Source: a bacterium
Lineage (GTDB): Bacteria > Latescibacterota > UBA2968 > UBA8231
NCBI GenBank assembly: GCA_027593305.1
Contig: JAQCJA010000012.1
Span: 1-24,029 of the forward strand
Direction: 5' to 3'
DNA length: 24,029 bases
Positions 7,027 to 14,704 of this stretch are shown here, one piece after another (position 1 is the stretch's first letter; each line of letters begins with the position of its first letter). Under the pieces are notes generated by a model. It worked only from the letters and a program-made list of their open reading frames with translations, did no database searches and was not told the DNA's origin. The position numbers and the translations under genes are program-made.

Positions 7027-8163
7027 ATGATCCGACACCAACACCTACAGCTCGTGTTGATCCTGCTGGTGGGTGCTACGCTGCGCTTCTGGCACCTGGA
7101 CTGGGGCACGAATCCAGAGGACGGGCGTTTCCATGCGATGCAACCGGATGAGAAGACCCTGATACACGCATCCAGTCAACTGGCCGAATCTCTGCGGCCG
7201 ACCCTATCCGGATATGGAACCTTGTCGCTGTACCTGCCCTGGGTGACGTGGCCCGTAGCACAGGTGTTATCGATCGATCTTTTTGACGAGAACCACCCTC
7301 GTGACACTTTCATCCTCTGCCGGGCCCTGTCGGCTACCGCAGGACTGGCTGCGGTAGTACTCACCTGGATCCTCGGGTGCCGGCTGGGGGATCGGCGTGT
7401 GGGACTGCTCGCAGCTGCACTGCTGGCAGTGGCCACGTTATCGGTACAACAGGCGCACTACTACACGGTAGACAGCCTGTTTTCAACTGTCGCACTCCTT
7501 GCCATTCTTCTGTGTCTGCGGGCACTCGAGCATGATCACTGGCGAGACTGGTTCGCTTCCGGCGCCATCGTCGGACTTGCGGCCGGTCTCCGCATCAATG
7601 GGCTGATCCTGATGGCCCCCGTACTCTGCGCTGCAGTCCTGGCAACACGCAGCACCACTGCGCAGGCACTGTCCCGCGGAACCCATCTGCGTCGCACCGT
7701 CACGCGCTGTGCCCTGGCGGGCGGCACCGCACTGGCAGTTCTGTTCTGTCTGCAGCCCTACATGCTTCTGGATCCGCAGCTCTACCTAGGCCACGGTGGT
7801 GTCGGCAACCTGCGCAACGCCGCCGCGATCGCCACGGGAGAGCTGCCTCGCATCTGGACCCTGTACGACTCAGCCCAGACGCCCTACTGGTTCCACCTGA
7901 CCAACCTGCTGCTACATGCGACAGGGCCAGGACTGCAGATCACCGGTCTGGCAGGACTGGTCTGGTTCGCCTTCAGGCGTCGTACAGGCGATCTGATTTG
8001 CCTGGCTTTTGTCCTGACTTTCGTGCTGCTCATTGGCCGTCTCGAAGCGAAAAACATCCGCTATCTGACCCCGATCATTCCCTTCCTTTGCATCTCTGCC
8101 GGCGCTCTGCTGGTGCGCGGCACGGAAGATACCGGCAGACTTCGGCGCGGCGCCTTGCCCTGA
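7027..8163 (+). CDS. GT39/PMT_2-type membrane glycosyltransferase, N-terminal part
   Basis: This is a polytopic GT-C glycosyltransferase related to ArnT/PMT_2, which uses lipid-linked sugar donors. A first membrane helix (LQLVLILLVGATLRF) is followed by a large loop with MQPDEK; the D-E pair is the GT-C catalytic-loop signature (D41, E42 from this start). About eight more hydrophobic helices follow, and RLEAKNIRYLTPIIPFL is the typical RY(L)xPxxPFL motif. I use ATG 7027 because the upstream in-frame extension to ATG 6859 (56 residues) is hydrophilic, Cys-containing and poorly codon-biased. Neither start has a clear ribosome binding site. The frame ends with RRGALP at 8163, while the membrane domain continues in another frame, so the gene is split. 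Confidence 0.8.
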   Translation: MIRHQHLQLVLILLVGATLRFWHLDWGTNPEDGRFHAMQPDEKTLIHASSQLAESLRPTLSGYGTLSLYLPWVTWPVAQVLSIDLFDENHPRDTFILCRALSATAGLAAVVLTWILGCRLGDRRVGLLAAALLAVATLSVQQAHYYTVDSLFSTVALLAILLCLRALEHDHWRDWFASGAIVGLAAGLRINGLILMAPVLCAAVLATRSTTAQALSRGTHLRRTVTRCALAGGTALAVLFCLQPYMLLDPQLYLGHGGVGNLRNAAAIATGELPRIWTLYDSAQTPYWFHLTNLLLHATGPGLQITGLAGLVWFAFRRRTGDLICLAFVLTFVLLIGRLEAKNIRYLTPIIPFLCISAGALLVRGTEDTGRLRRGALP

Positions 8164-9071
8164 CCATGGTCGTCATCTGCCTGGCCACCGGCGCCCTCTA
8201 CGCGGCCAGTTATGCGCGAGTCTTCGGGCAGACCGATCCACGCCTGGTCGCCCTGGATCACACGCGAGGCCTCTTTGCGCCGGGTGCGCGTCTGGGCTAT
8301 GAACAGACAGGGGTGCAGATGGTCGCGCTCACCAGCGGCGATGATTTCGTCTGGAAGCCGGACCCTCTGGGGCTGATGTTCAATCTCAATGCATTCCTGC
8401 TTGCGGCCGATAAGGTCCACATGGCCTACAGCTGGCTGGAAAGCGTCGACGGCGTTGTCATTGTTGACGTCGCCCGCGCCCGCCACTTCGCCGCAGTTGC
8501 CGCAGAGTATCCCGTTGAGGCGGGCTTCTACCAGCAGCTCTACGCCGGGCAAGCCGGCTTCGAGATCGTCGCCGATGTTGACCAGGGACCCGGTCTTGGC
8601 CCGTTGGCACTCAATTTCCGCTCCACGGACCCTTCCTTCGATGGTTTCGACCATCCGCGGGTAACGGTCCTGCGCCGTACGGATGCCGACCTGCAGAGGC
8701 TCTCCTCCGAGTGGATCTCACGACTGCGTTCGGCCCCGACCTCTCTGGATACGGACCTGCTGTGTGCGTCGCGGGCGCTGCATACGGGTGACATGGAGAC
8801 GAGCAGACGACACCTCGATGCAGCAACACGCAACTGGCCCCAGCACAAGCTCCCAACGCTGTTGCGCTGCGAACTGCTTCTGCGGGAAGGGCGTGTTGCA
8901 GAGTCAAACGAGTTGTGGAATCGGTTCTCCGATGAACTGGGACCCGAGGCAGGGCTTTTCTGGCAGCACGAGATCCTCGGGCTGGAGTTTGCGGGCAAGA
9001 CGCTCAACCAACTCGGCGCGCACACCATCGGTGAGCGCTGTCTGGCGGCGGCGACGACTCTGCGCGACTGA
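8121..9071 (+). CDS. GT39-type glycosyltransferase, C-terminal part after frameshift
   Basis: This continues the protein above in another frame. It starts with a membrane helix (LALTMVVICLATGALYAASYARVF) and the segment FGQTDPRLVALDHTRGLFAPG, which normally follows the RYLxPxxPF block in this family. A soluble domain and a helical TPR-like tail (RALHTGDMETSRRHLDAA, ELLLREGRVAESNELWNRF) complete it. The joined protein would be about 680 aa. The shift from frame 1 to frame 3 is equivalent to one missing base between about 8118 and 8160. An ATG at 8166 could start a separate product, but with no ribosome binding site and in mid-domain this is less likely. The entry starts at the frame break rather than a start codon. 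Confidence 0.7.
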   Translation, partial: HGRYRQTSARRLALTMVVICLATGALYAASYARVFGQTDPRLVALDHTRGLFAPGARLGYEQTGVQMVALTSGDDFVWKPDPLGLMFNLNAFLLAADKVHMAYSWLESVDGVVIVDVARARHFAAVAAEYPVEAGFYQQLYAGQAGFEIVADVDQGPGLGPLALNFRSTDPSFDGFDHPRVTVLRRTDADLQRLSSEWISRLRSAPTSLDTDLLCASRALHTGDMETSRRHLDAATRNWPQHKLPTLLRCELLLREGRVAESNELWNRFSDELGPEAGLFWQHEILGLEFAGKTLNQLGAHTIGERCLAAATTLRD

Positions 9072-9075
9072 CACT

Positions 9076-9219
9076 TGCTGGTTTCGTGCTGATATCAATT
9101 CTGCTGCCGGTAACGACTGGACCCCGCTCGATTATGCCATGGATCGCGGGCGCCGGGAGATGATCGGCCATCTGCAGGCCAAGGGCGGGCGCGTATCCGG
9201 TAAGCGGGGCAACGCCTGA
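9076..9219 (+). pseudogene. Ankyrin-repeat remnant (about one repeat plus C-terminal tail)
   Basis: Directly after the glycosyltransferase stop, another frame reads RADINSAAGNDWTPLDYAMD, then RGRREMIGHLQAKGG and a short tail to a stop. This matches one ankyrin repeat (xADxN, DWTPLDxAxxxGxxExxxxLxxxGG). There is no start codon or upstream ankyrin repeat in this frame, so it looks like the 3' stub of a deleted ankyrin gene. Confidence 0.65.
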
Positions 9220-9241
9220 GGGCGAGATACCCCCCGCCGGC

Positions 9242-10129
9242 TCAGGCGCCGGGATCGACCTCCGACCAGAAAGCTTCGTACGGCGCCGTAGGACGGAAGT
9301 CCAGGCGCTCGACACCCAGCTGGTGCAGCGTCGCCCGCTCCAGCAGAGAGAAGTCCGCCGGATCGGGCCGATTCAGTTGCAGGGGCTCCTTCAGCACGAT
9401 CGGCGGATTGCTCATGAAGCGCGGAATACCCAGCACATTCTGCGACGACGCGTGCAGCATGAAGGGGTGCAGGATGATGAAATCACCTGTGTCGCCGGTG
9501 ATCTCGACAAACTCGCTACACTGCTCAACGATGGCCTGACAGGGGATGTCAGCCGGTGCCACGCCTTCCGGATGGTCGGCCAGAAAGCGGGCCATGTGAC
9601 CTACGGAATCGGTGGCGATGAAGGTGCCACCACCCTGGTGGGCGACATCGGACCACAGCAGGACGGTGAGCAGTGCCTGCTCCCGACTGGTCAGGAAGTG
9701 GCGGAAAAACGCTCCATCCTTGTGCCACCCGCCGCTGCGGGCGGATGGTGCCTGCCAGGGCGTATCGGCGCCGCGATGGAGATTGACGATGAAGGCGTCG
9801 GACCACTGGAAGCTGTTGATGGTCGAGAAATGGCCCTCCACGGCCAACACTCTGTCTTCCACCCGATCCTCACCGCCGACAACAGCACAGATCGCCTGCC
9901 AGGCCCGGGGCGAGACCTGTTGTACGGGCAAGCGGCTTTCCGGATACATCCAGACGATATCCTTCTCCCACGACGTCGGATCCTGCGCGTCGTACCCCAG
10001 TCTCTGCCAGGCCCGGTCCGTCCAGCGTTGCGCCAGGTCCCGCTCCACACACCCCTTCACGACCAGGTATCCATGATCCAGGAACTGCCGGACCTGGTCT
10101 GCACGGAGCGTTCCGTATTCAGTACCCAC
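9242..10129 (-). CDS. Phytanoyl-CoA dioxygenase (PhyH) family protein (295 aa)
   Basis: This is a predicted Fe(II)/2-oxoglutarate oxygenase that would hydroxylate a small molecule of unknown identity. The metal triad is visible as H-x-D in GGWHKDGAFFRHF (H136, D138 from this start) and a distal His in HPFMLHASSQN (H226). R237 in GIPRFMSNPPI is the likely 2-oxoglutarate salt-bridge residue. The N-terminal TLRADQVRQFLDHGYLVVKG is typical of PhyH. GTG 10129 is chosen because GAGGAGG lies about 9 nt upstream; an in-frame ATG at 10180 would add 17 residues and place that sequence inside the gene. It is convergent with the glycosyltransferase and divergent from the methyltransferase. Confidence 0.88.
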   Translation of the reverse strand: MGTEYGTLRADQVRQFLDHGYLVVKGCVERDLAQRWTDRAWQRLGYDAQDPTSWEKDIVWMYPESRLPVQQVSPRAWQAICAVVGGEDRVEDRVLAVEGHFSTINSFQWSDAFIVNLHRGADTPWQAPSARSGGWHKDGAFFRHFLTSREQALLTVLLWSDVAHQGGGTFIATDSVGHMARFLADHPEGVAPADIPCQAIVEQCSEFVEITGDTGDFIILHPFMLHASSQNVLGIPRFMSNPPIVLKEPLQLNRPDPADFSLLERATLHQLGVERLDFRPTAPYEAFWSEVDPGA

Positions 10130-10367
10130 CTGCCATTGCCTCCTCAATCCGGTGTATTGCGCTGCGCAGAAAAGTTCCATTGTAATTCGCTACAGAATTC
10201 ATATCATCTGACGTGCCGAACTGGCCCAAGTCCTGCATCGCCGGAACGATCTGGCCCACAGCAGGCACCCAGGTCCAGCGCCGCGCCGTCGAAGCTCTTC
10301 CGCTTCGTGAGCGCGGTTTTTTTCGTATGTGGATCAAACCCCGGCCCGGAGCCGGAGAAAGACCGAC
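10130..10367. promoter_or_regulatory. Divergent intergenic region between the PhyH and methyltransferase genes
   Basis: These 238 bases must hold the promoters of both divergent genes. The stretch around 10170-10210 is clearly more AT-rich than its surroundings, and a run of seven T lies near 10316-10323. I cannot define -35/-10 boxes with confidence and see no operator palindrome. Confidence 0.3.
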
Positions 10368-11153
10368 GTGGCGCGCCACACCAAGATATATGAACGGGCG
10401 ACGTACTATGACATCGTTTTCGATCGGGACGTCAGCCCGCAGATCGAGTTTGCACGGGCCGCCTACAAGCGGCACAACGGTGGCGAACTCAACTCCATAC
10501 TGGATATCTGCTGTGGCCCCGGATACCACGCCCGGGCTGGCGCTCGCGCCGGGATGCGCGCTGTCGGCCTCGATCTGCGACCGGAGATGATCGAATTTGC
10601 CGCCGACGCCGGCGCCCGGGACGGGGTCGACGTCGAATGGGTCGTGGGCGACATGTGTGACTTTGCCCTGTCGGCGCCGGTGGACGTCGCATTCTGCGTC
10701 TACGACGGCATCGACGCACTGCTCACGCCGGAAGATCTGACGGCGCATTTCCGCGCCGTCGCCGCCAATCTTACCCCACGGGGTCTGTACGTGATCGAGT
10801 GTATCCATCCTCGTGCCTGCTCCTATTTCCACTATGGCGTACACACGCATCGTGGACAACGCGACGGCACCGAGGTCGAGTTTGTTGTCGGCGCCAATCA
10901 TCCCGTCTTCGATCCCATCACCGGCACGGCGCAGGTCCGTCTCGACCTGCACGTGCGCAAGAATGGCACCTTGACCACCTATACCGACGAAGCGTCCGAG
11001 CACATCTATTCGGCTCCGGAGATCCAGCTGATCGCCGATCGCAGTGGCAGTCTTGAAGTCGTCGCCTGGCACGGAGAGATGGATCTCAACCAGCCCTTCG
11101 ACAATGCACCAGAGGCGACAAGCATGCTCGTGTTGTTACAGAAACGGGACTAA
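10368..11153 (+). CDS. Class I SAM-dependent methyltransferase (261 aa)
   Basis: Motif I is SILDICCGPGYHARAGARAG (GxGxxx-type SAM-binding loop, residues about 44-60), followed by AVGLDLRPEMI (acidic D at the end of strand 2), WVVGDMCDF and DVAFCVYDGIDAL. This is the normal order of the Rossmann-fold methyltransferase superfamily (Methyltransf_11/25 type). The C-terminal half (VRLDLHVRKNGTLTTYTDEA) resembles small-molecule methyltransferases. Substrate is unknown. GTG 10368 is chosen for the GGAG about 10 nt upstream; GTG 10329 would add 13 charged residues. Its stop overlaps the convergent lipoprotein stop by 2 nt. Head-to-head pairing with the PhyH gene may mean a shared pathway (inference). 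Confidence 0.88.
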   Translation: MARHTKIYERATYYDIVFDRDVSPQIEFARAAYKRHNGGELNSILDICCGPGYHARAGARAGMRAVGLDLRPEMIEFAADAGARDGVDVEWVVGDMCDFALSAPVDVAFCVYDGIDALLTPEDLTAHFRAVAANLTPRGLYVIECIHPRACSYFHYGVHTHRGQRDGTEVEFVVGANHPVFDPITGTAQVRLDLHVRKNGTLTTYTDEASEHIYSAPEIQLIADRSGSLEVVAWHGEMDLNQPFDNAPEATSMLVLLQKRD

Positions 11154-11620
11154 CGCGGATCGGGTTTCTGCCACCGGGGCTGGCTCACCGGCTGCAAGGG
11201 CAGGAAGATGCGGAAGCGGGCTTCATCCTCCTGATCCAGCCGAAAGTGGCCGCCAAGACTGGGACCTTCGCCCTGGCCACCAAAGAACTTCATGGAGCGC
11301 TCCACGAGTCGGCCCTGGCCCGGCGGCTCGCCGTCGTAACGCCAGCGGCCGGCGCTGAGGACGGGCTGCGGATTGTAGGAGATCTCGAACTCGGCAATCA
11401 GGTGTGTGCCCGACGCCAGGCCGAAGGTGGCGACGGCGCGGGTGATCTGGCCATCCCGCTTGCCCTCGATGGCGTAGCTGGACACGGCAAGGGGGGTCCA
11501 GGCATCGAGGGTCCGGACTTCCACTGCCGGTTGGTCGCTGCCGCCGCAGGCGACCAGCAGCAGTGCCAGTGCCAGGACTGGGGCCAGGGTCCGGACCATG
11601 GTATGGGGTCTTCTGCTCAT
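11150..11620 (-). CDS. Small lipoprotein of unknown function (156 aa)
   Basis: The N-terminus MSRRPHTMVRTLAPVLAL continues into a hydrophobic core and the lipobox L-V-A-C (Cys25), followed by GGSDQ, so it is a predicted lipid-anchored periplasmic protein. The mature part is beta-rich (ATFGLASGTHLIAEFEISYN, GRWRYDGEPPG) and ends RWQKPDPR. I do not recognise a family. ATG 11620 overlaps the upstream Gfo/Idh/MocA stop in an ATGA, so the two are translationally coupled. A later ATG at 11599 would still keep the signal peptide. The gene converges on the methyltransferase. Confidence 0.7.
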   Translation of the reverse strand: MSRRPHTMVRTLAPVLALALLLVACGGSDQPAVEVRTLDAWTPLAVSSYAIEGKRDGQITRAVATFGLASGTHLIAEFEISYNPQPVLSAGRWRYDGEPPGQGRLVERSMKFFGGQGEGPSLGGHFRLDQEDEARFRIFLPLQPVSQPRWQKPDPR

Positions 11621-12600
11621 TGCCACCGTCGCCGGTATTTCGCGTCGCCTTCCAGTTCCATCATCTGCTCGTAGACGGCCTGCAGAGGAGCCAGGGCGCG
11701 CACGCCAGCCTCGGCGTTGCACGATGGCTGACGGTTTTCTCGAATGGCGTCGAAGAACTCACGGTTCTGCACCAGTACGCCGGATTCGGGATTCTGCGGC
11801 GTCTCGAAGACGGTCTCGCCGGCGAAACGAACCGTGTTGCCTGCCAGTTCCAGGACGCCCTTCTCACAGATGTAGCGGTTGCCGCTGGCCCTCTGCGGCG
11901 CGTTGTAGGACAGACTGATGGTGGCCATCGCCTCGTTGTCGAAACGCAGCACGAGGCTCACATCCATACAGGTGTCATTGAGTGCCATCTTCGGCGCCAG
12001 TTCGCCGCGCACGCGCCGCACCGGCGCACCAATCGTCCACAGTGAAAAGTCGACGAGATGGCAGCCGTGGTGAAAGACGACGTCGTCCACCCAACTGCGC
12101 CGGTACCCGGTCCAGCCGACGTTTTCGTGACGGAAGGCGAAGCTGAAGGACTGCTGCTGATAGATGCGGCCCGCCTTGCCGGAGGCGAGGAAGTCGTGGA
12201 CGAAACGGCCCACATCATCAAAGCGGCGCGTGTGGGCGACCATGACGCTGCGGCCGACGTCACGGGCGCGATCGGCAATGCCCTGCGCCTGGGAGAGGGA
12301 CAGGGCCAGGGGGATCTCCACCAGCACGTGTTTGCCGGCGTCGAGGCAGGCCAGAGCCTGCTCGTAATGCAGCTCACTCGGCGAGGCGAGGATGACGGCG
12401 TCCAGTTCATCGTCACCGAGGGCTTCGGCCAGCGATGTCGTATGACGTTCAAAGCCGTTGCGTTCGGCAAATTCCTGCGTCGGCTCGGCCCGTCGCCCCA
12501 TAACAGAAAGCAGACGCACGTCGTCGATCTGCGCGCAGGCTTCGGCGTGGAATTCGGCGATGCCGCCGTAACCGACGAGACAACAACTGAGCGTGTCCAT
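11617..12600 (-). CDS. Gfo/Idh/MocA family oxidoreductase with EIP in place of EKP (327 aa)
   Basis: The N-terminal Rossmann NAD(P)-binding motif is LVGYGGIAEFHAEA (G10-x-G12-x-x-A15). The segment VILASPSELHYEQALACLDA is the usual substrate-side strand. The conserved E-K-P is E95-I96-P97 here (LVEIPLALS), so the catalytic lysine is absent. The C-terminal domain has SWVDDVVFHHGCHLVDFSLW, with D/H residues at the substrate site (D173, H177, H181). Length is typical. Start ATG 12600 has GGAGG 7 nt upstream. It forms a two-gene unit with the lipoprotein and is divergent from the GH172 gene. A sugar or inositol-type substrate is likely, but activity may be altered by the missing lysine. Confidence 0.88.
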   Translation of the reverse strand: MDTLSCCLVGYGGIAEFHAEACAQIDDVRLLSVMGRRAEPTQEFAERNGFERHTTSLAEALGDDELDAVILASPSELHYEQALACLDAGKHVLVEIPLALSLSQAQGIADRARDVGRSVMVAHTRRFDDVGRFVHDFLASGKAGRIYQQQSFSFAFRHENVGWTGYRRSWVDDVVFHHGCHLVDFSLWTIGAPVRRVRGELAPKMALNDTCMDVSLVLRFDNEAMATISLSYNAPQRASGNRYICEKGVLELAGNTVRFAGETVFETPQNPESGVLVQNREFFDAIRENRQPSCNAEAGVRALAPLQAVYEQMMELEGDAKYRRRWQ

Positions 12601-12753
12601 AACAGCCTCCAGAAACGACGGGGGACGATGGGGCGCTCAACTTCGGGGCATCGGCCGCCACAGACAAGGGCTTGCCTGCCTGGCACCCAGCACGCGGCTT
12701 GTCCTGTCCATCGACGCACGGGATGTGGATATTGCGCTGGATCGACACCATTG

Positions 12754-12809
12754 CAAGCCAGAGAGATCAAGCCAGAGAGATCAAGCCAGAGAGATCAAGC
12801 CAGAGAGAT
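12754..12809 (+). repeat. Four perfect tandem 14-bp repeats before the GH172 gene
   Basis: The unit CAAGCCAGAGAGAT occurs at 12754-12767, 12768-12781, 12782-12795 and 12796-12809 with no mismatch. The last copy ends 7 nt before ATG 12817, so its purine-rich AGAGAGA is placed as a weak ribosome binding site, and the other three copies repeat it upstream. It may be a phase-variable 5' leader or simply recent slippage. Confidence 0.95.
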
Positions 12810-12816
12810 TGCGACA

Positions 12817-13902
12817 ATGAATGCATTCACAGGAATGAACCTGGGCCTGGGGGCGCTGCCGCTGCTGTCCACGGCGCGCACCCGCTCCATCACTGCCGAG
12901 AATCCGACGGGGGCCAAGGGCAAGGGCGGCATGGCGATTCCGGATGCGACCGATCCGGAGCTGCCGCACTCGCGCGCCGCCGAAAATCTTGGGCAGGGGT
13001 GGAAGGTGCGCCCCTTCCTGCAACCGAAGGCGGGAGAAACGGTGACGTTGATGGATGTCGACGGGCCGGGAGTGATTCAGCACATCTGGATGGCGACGGA
13101 AGGTGACTGGCGCGGCAACGGCAGAGCCTGCGTGCTGCGCTTCTACTGGGATGAGGAGGAGACGCCCTCGGTAGAGGTGCCAATGACGGACTTCTTCGCC
13201 GTTGGCCATGATCTGTTTGCTCCGGTCAACTCGCTGGCGGTGATCGTCAATCCCGCTTCGGCCCTCAACTGTTTCTGGTCCATGCCCTTCCGCCGGCATG
13301 CGCGGGTCACCTTCACCAACGAGTCCGAGAAAGACCTGACGCTGCTGGCCTATCAGATCACCTACGCCGAGACGGAGGTGGCGGACAACGCCGGATACTT
13401 CCATGCACAGTGGCGCCGTGCCGTCACGGACAGGAATCATCCCGAGTACACCATCGTCGACGGCCTGCGGGGGCAGGGGTGTTACGTTGGCACGTTCCTG
13501 GCCTGGACGCAGTTGTCGGACGGCTGGTGCGGGGAAGGGGAGATCAAGTTCTTCATGGATGGGGACGATCCCTTTCCGACGATCTGCGGCACGGGCACGG
13601 AAGATTACTTCTGCGGCAGTTACGGCTTTCCCGAGGTCTATTCCACGGCCTATGCGGGCACCACTCTCAAACACCCGGGGGAGAATGGCCCACCGAAGTG
13701 GAGCCTCTACCGCTGGCACATCCAGGATCCCATCTATTTCCAGCAGGACCTGCGGGTGACCATTCAGGCTCTGGGCTGGTGGCCGGATCGCACGTATCAG
13801 CCGCTGGCGGAGGATATCGCATCCGTCGCCTACTGGTATCAGCAGGAGCCGCACGGAGCATTCCCGGATTTTCCGTTGCTGATGGAGCGGTGGCCGCGCT
13901 AG
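12817..13902 (+). CDS. DUF2961 / GH172-family glycoside hydrolase (361 aa)
   Basis: GH172 (formerly DUF2961) enzymes act on alpha-D-fructofuranosyl or alpha-D-arabinofuranosyl linkages. Signatures here are the N-terminal TARTRSITAENPTGAKGKGG (to residue 38), MDVDGPGVIQHIWMA, and GTGTEDYFCGSYGFPE with E262, the family's conserved acidic catalytic motif, then WSLYRWHIQDPIYF. Length is near the single-domain family norm. ATG 12817 is chosen because the longer reading frame upstream runs antisense through the oxidoreductase gene and the 14-bp repeats. No signal peptide is evident, so a cytoplasmic location is likely. The ribosome binding site is a weak purine run in the repeats. Confidence 0.88.
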   Translation: MNAFTGMNLGLGALPLLSTARTRSITAENPTGAKGKGGMAIPDATDPELPHSRAAENLGQGWKVRPFLQPKAGETVTLMDVDGPGVIQHIWMATEGDWRGNGRACVLRFYWDEEETPSVEVPMTDFFAVGHDLFAPVNSLAVIVNPASALNCFWSMPFRRHARVTFTNESEKDLTLLAYQITYAETEVADNAGYFHAQWRRAVTDRNHPEYTIVDGLRGQGCYVGTFLAWTQLSDGWCGEGEIKFFMDGDDPFPTICGTGTEDYFCGSYGFPEVYSTAYAGTTLKHPGENGPPKWSLYRWHIQDPIYFQQDLRVTIQALGWWPDRTYQPLAEDIASVAYWYQQEPHGAFPDFPLLMERWPR

Positions 13903-14001
13903 ATGGGCTGGCGCTGGAGTTGACGGGAGCAGCGGACCTGGAAATCATGATCATACGACGCCCGATCGCCCCATGAGGGTGTAACGATTCTGGAGGTCAT
14001 T

Positions 14002-14676
14002 GTGACAAACGTGATGAAGTCCCTCGCTGCACTCAGCCTCACCCTCACGCTGTTCGGGGGCGGAGAGGCGGCGGCCGAAATCAGCAGCGGCGGCGAGATG
14101 CTCAATGAAGTGCCGTTGTGGCCCGTTCCCGCTGAGATGACAATGGCGGAGTACACCGATGCCAATCGCAGACTGAGTGTCGGCTTTGCCCTGATGGCTG
14201 TGCCGATCCCCGGGTCCCTGCACTTCTACGCCGGTGATCGCAGGGAAGGGTGGATGCATGTCGGCGCAGCGGCCCTGGGTGCGGCATCCGTCGTACTCGG
14301 TGCTGCGATCATGGACGAGAAAGACGCCTGGAAGTCCTCAGACTATGAGATCGTCGACATTGTCGGACAAAGTGGCCAGACGCGGCGATACGAAAAGGTG
14401 CCGATCAAGGAAGAGGCCTCAACCAATACCTATCGGCTGCGCCGGGTCCATCACAAGATGAGCGGCGGCGGCGGGGCTGTTCTTGTTGTTGCCGGCGTGG
14501 GCCTGATCGTCGGGCAGGTGCTGCATGACTGGATCGACGGCATCCGCACGATCGAACGCAAGCGAGACGCCGTGCGTTTCAAGTACGGGAAACGTGCCGG
14601 TGATGGGCTGAGCCTCAGGTCCAACGCGGACGTGCAGAGAGGCAGATTCGGCGCGGAACTTGCCCTGAGTTTTTAG
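14002..14676 (+). CDS. Hypothetical membrane protein with signal peptide (224 aa)
   Basis: I recognise no named family. An N-terminal signal-like hydrophobic stretch (residues 6-19, followed by AAAE) is followed by VPIPGSLHFYAGDRREGWMH (about 67-86), a motif resembling the PGxGxFYxGxxxxG turn of small DUF5683-like or TM2-like membrane proteins. A helix follows at about 87-104 and another at about 156-174 (AVLVVAGVGLIVGQVLHDW), then a basic soluble tail. The start is GTG 14002, supported by TGGAGG 7 nt upstream. It follows GH172 after about 100 nt that hold no other visible signal. Confidence 0.65.
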   Translation: MTNVMKSLAALSLTLTLFGGGEAAAEISSGGEMLNEVPLWPVPAEMTMAEYTDANRRLSVGFALMAVPIPGSLHFYAGDRREGWMHVGAAALGAASVVLGAAIMDEKDAWKSSDYEIVDIVGQSGQTRRYEKVPIKEEASTNTYRLRRVHHKMSGGGGAVLVVAGVGLIVGQVLHDWIDGIRTIERKRDAVRFKYGKRAGDGLSLRSNADVQRGRFGAELALSF

Positions 14677-14704
14677 CCCCGGCTGACGAACCGGCGCCCA
14701 TCGC

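Noticed and set aside
10300..10323. Terminator-like hairpin (GAAGC/GCTTC) near a T run
   Set aside because: The stem is only 5 bp, about 10 nt separate it from the T run, and it lies upstream of the methyltransferase with no plus-strand gene to terminate.
12754..12809. Possible CRISPR-like array
   Set aside because: The repeats are directly adjacent 14-bp units without spacers and no cas gene is nearby, so it is a simple tandem repeat.
12058..12816. N-terminal extension of the GH172 reading frame back to 12058
   Set aside because: It runs antisense through the oxidoreductase gene and through the 14-bp repeats; homology begins only near 12817.
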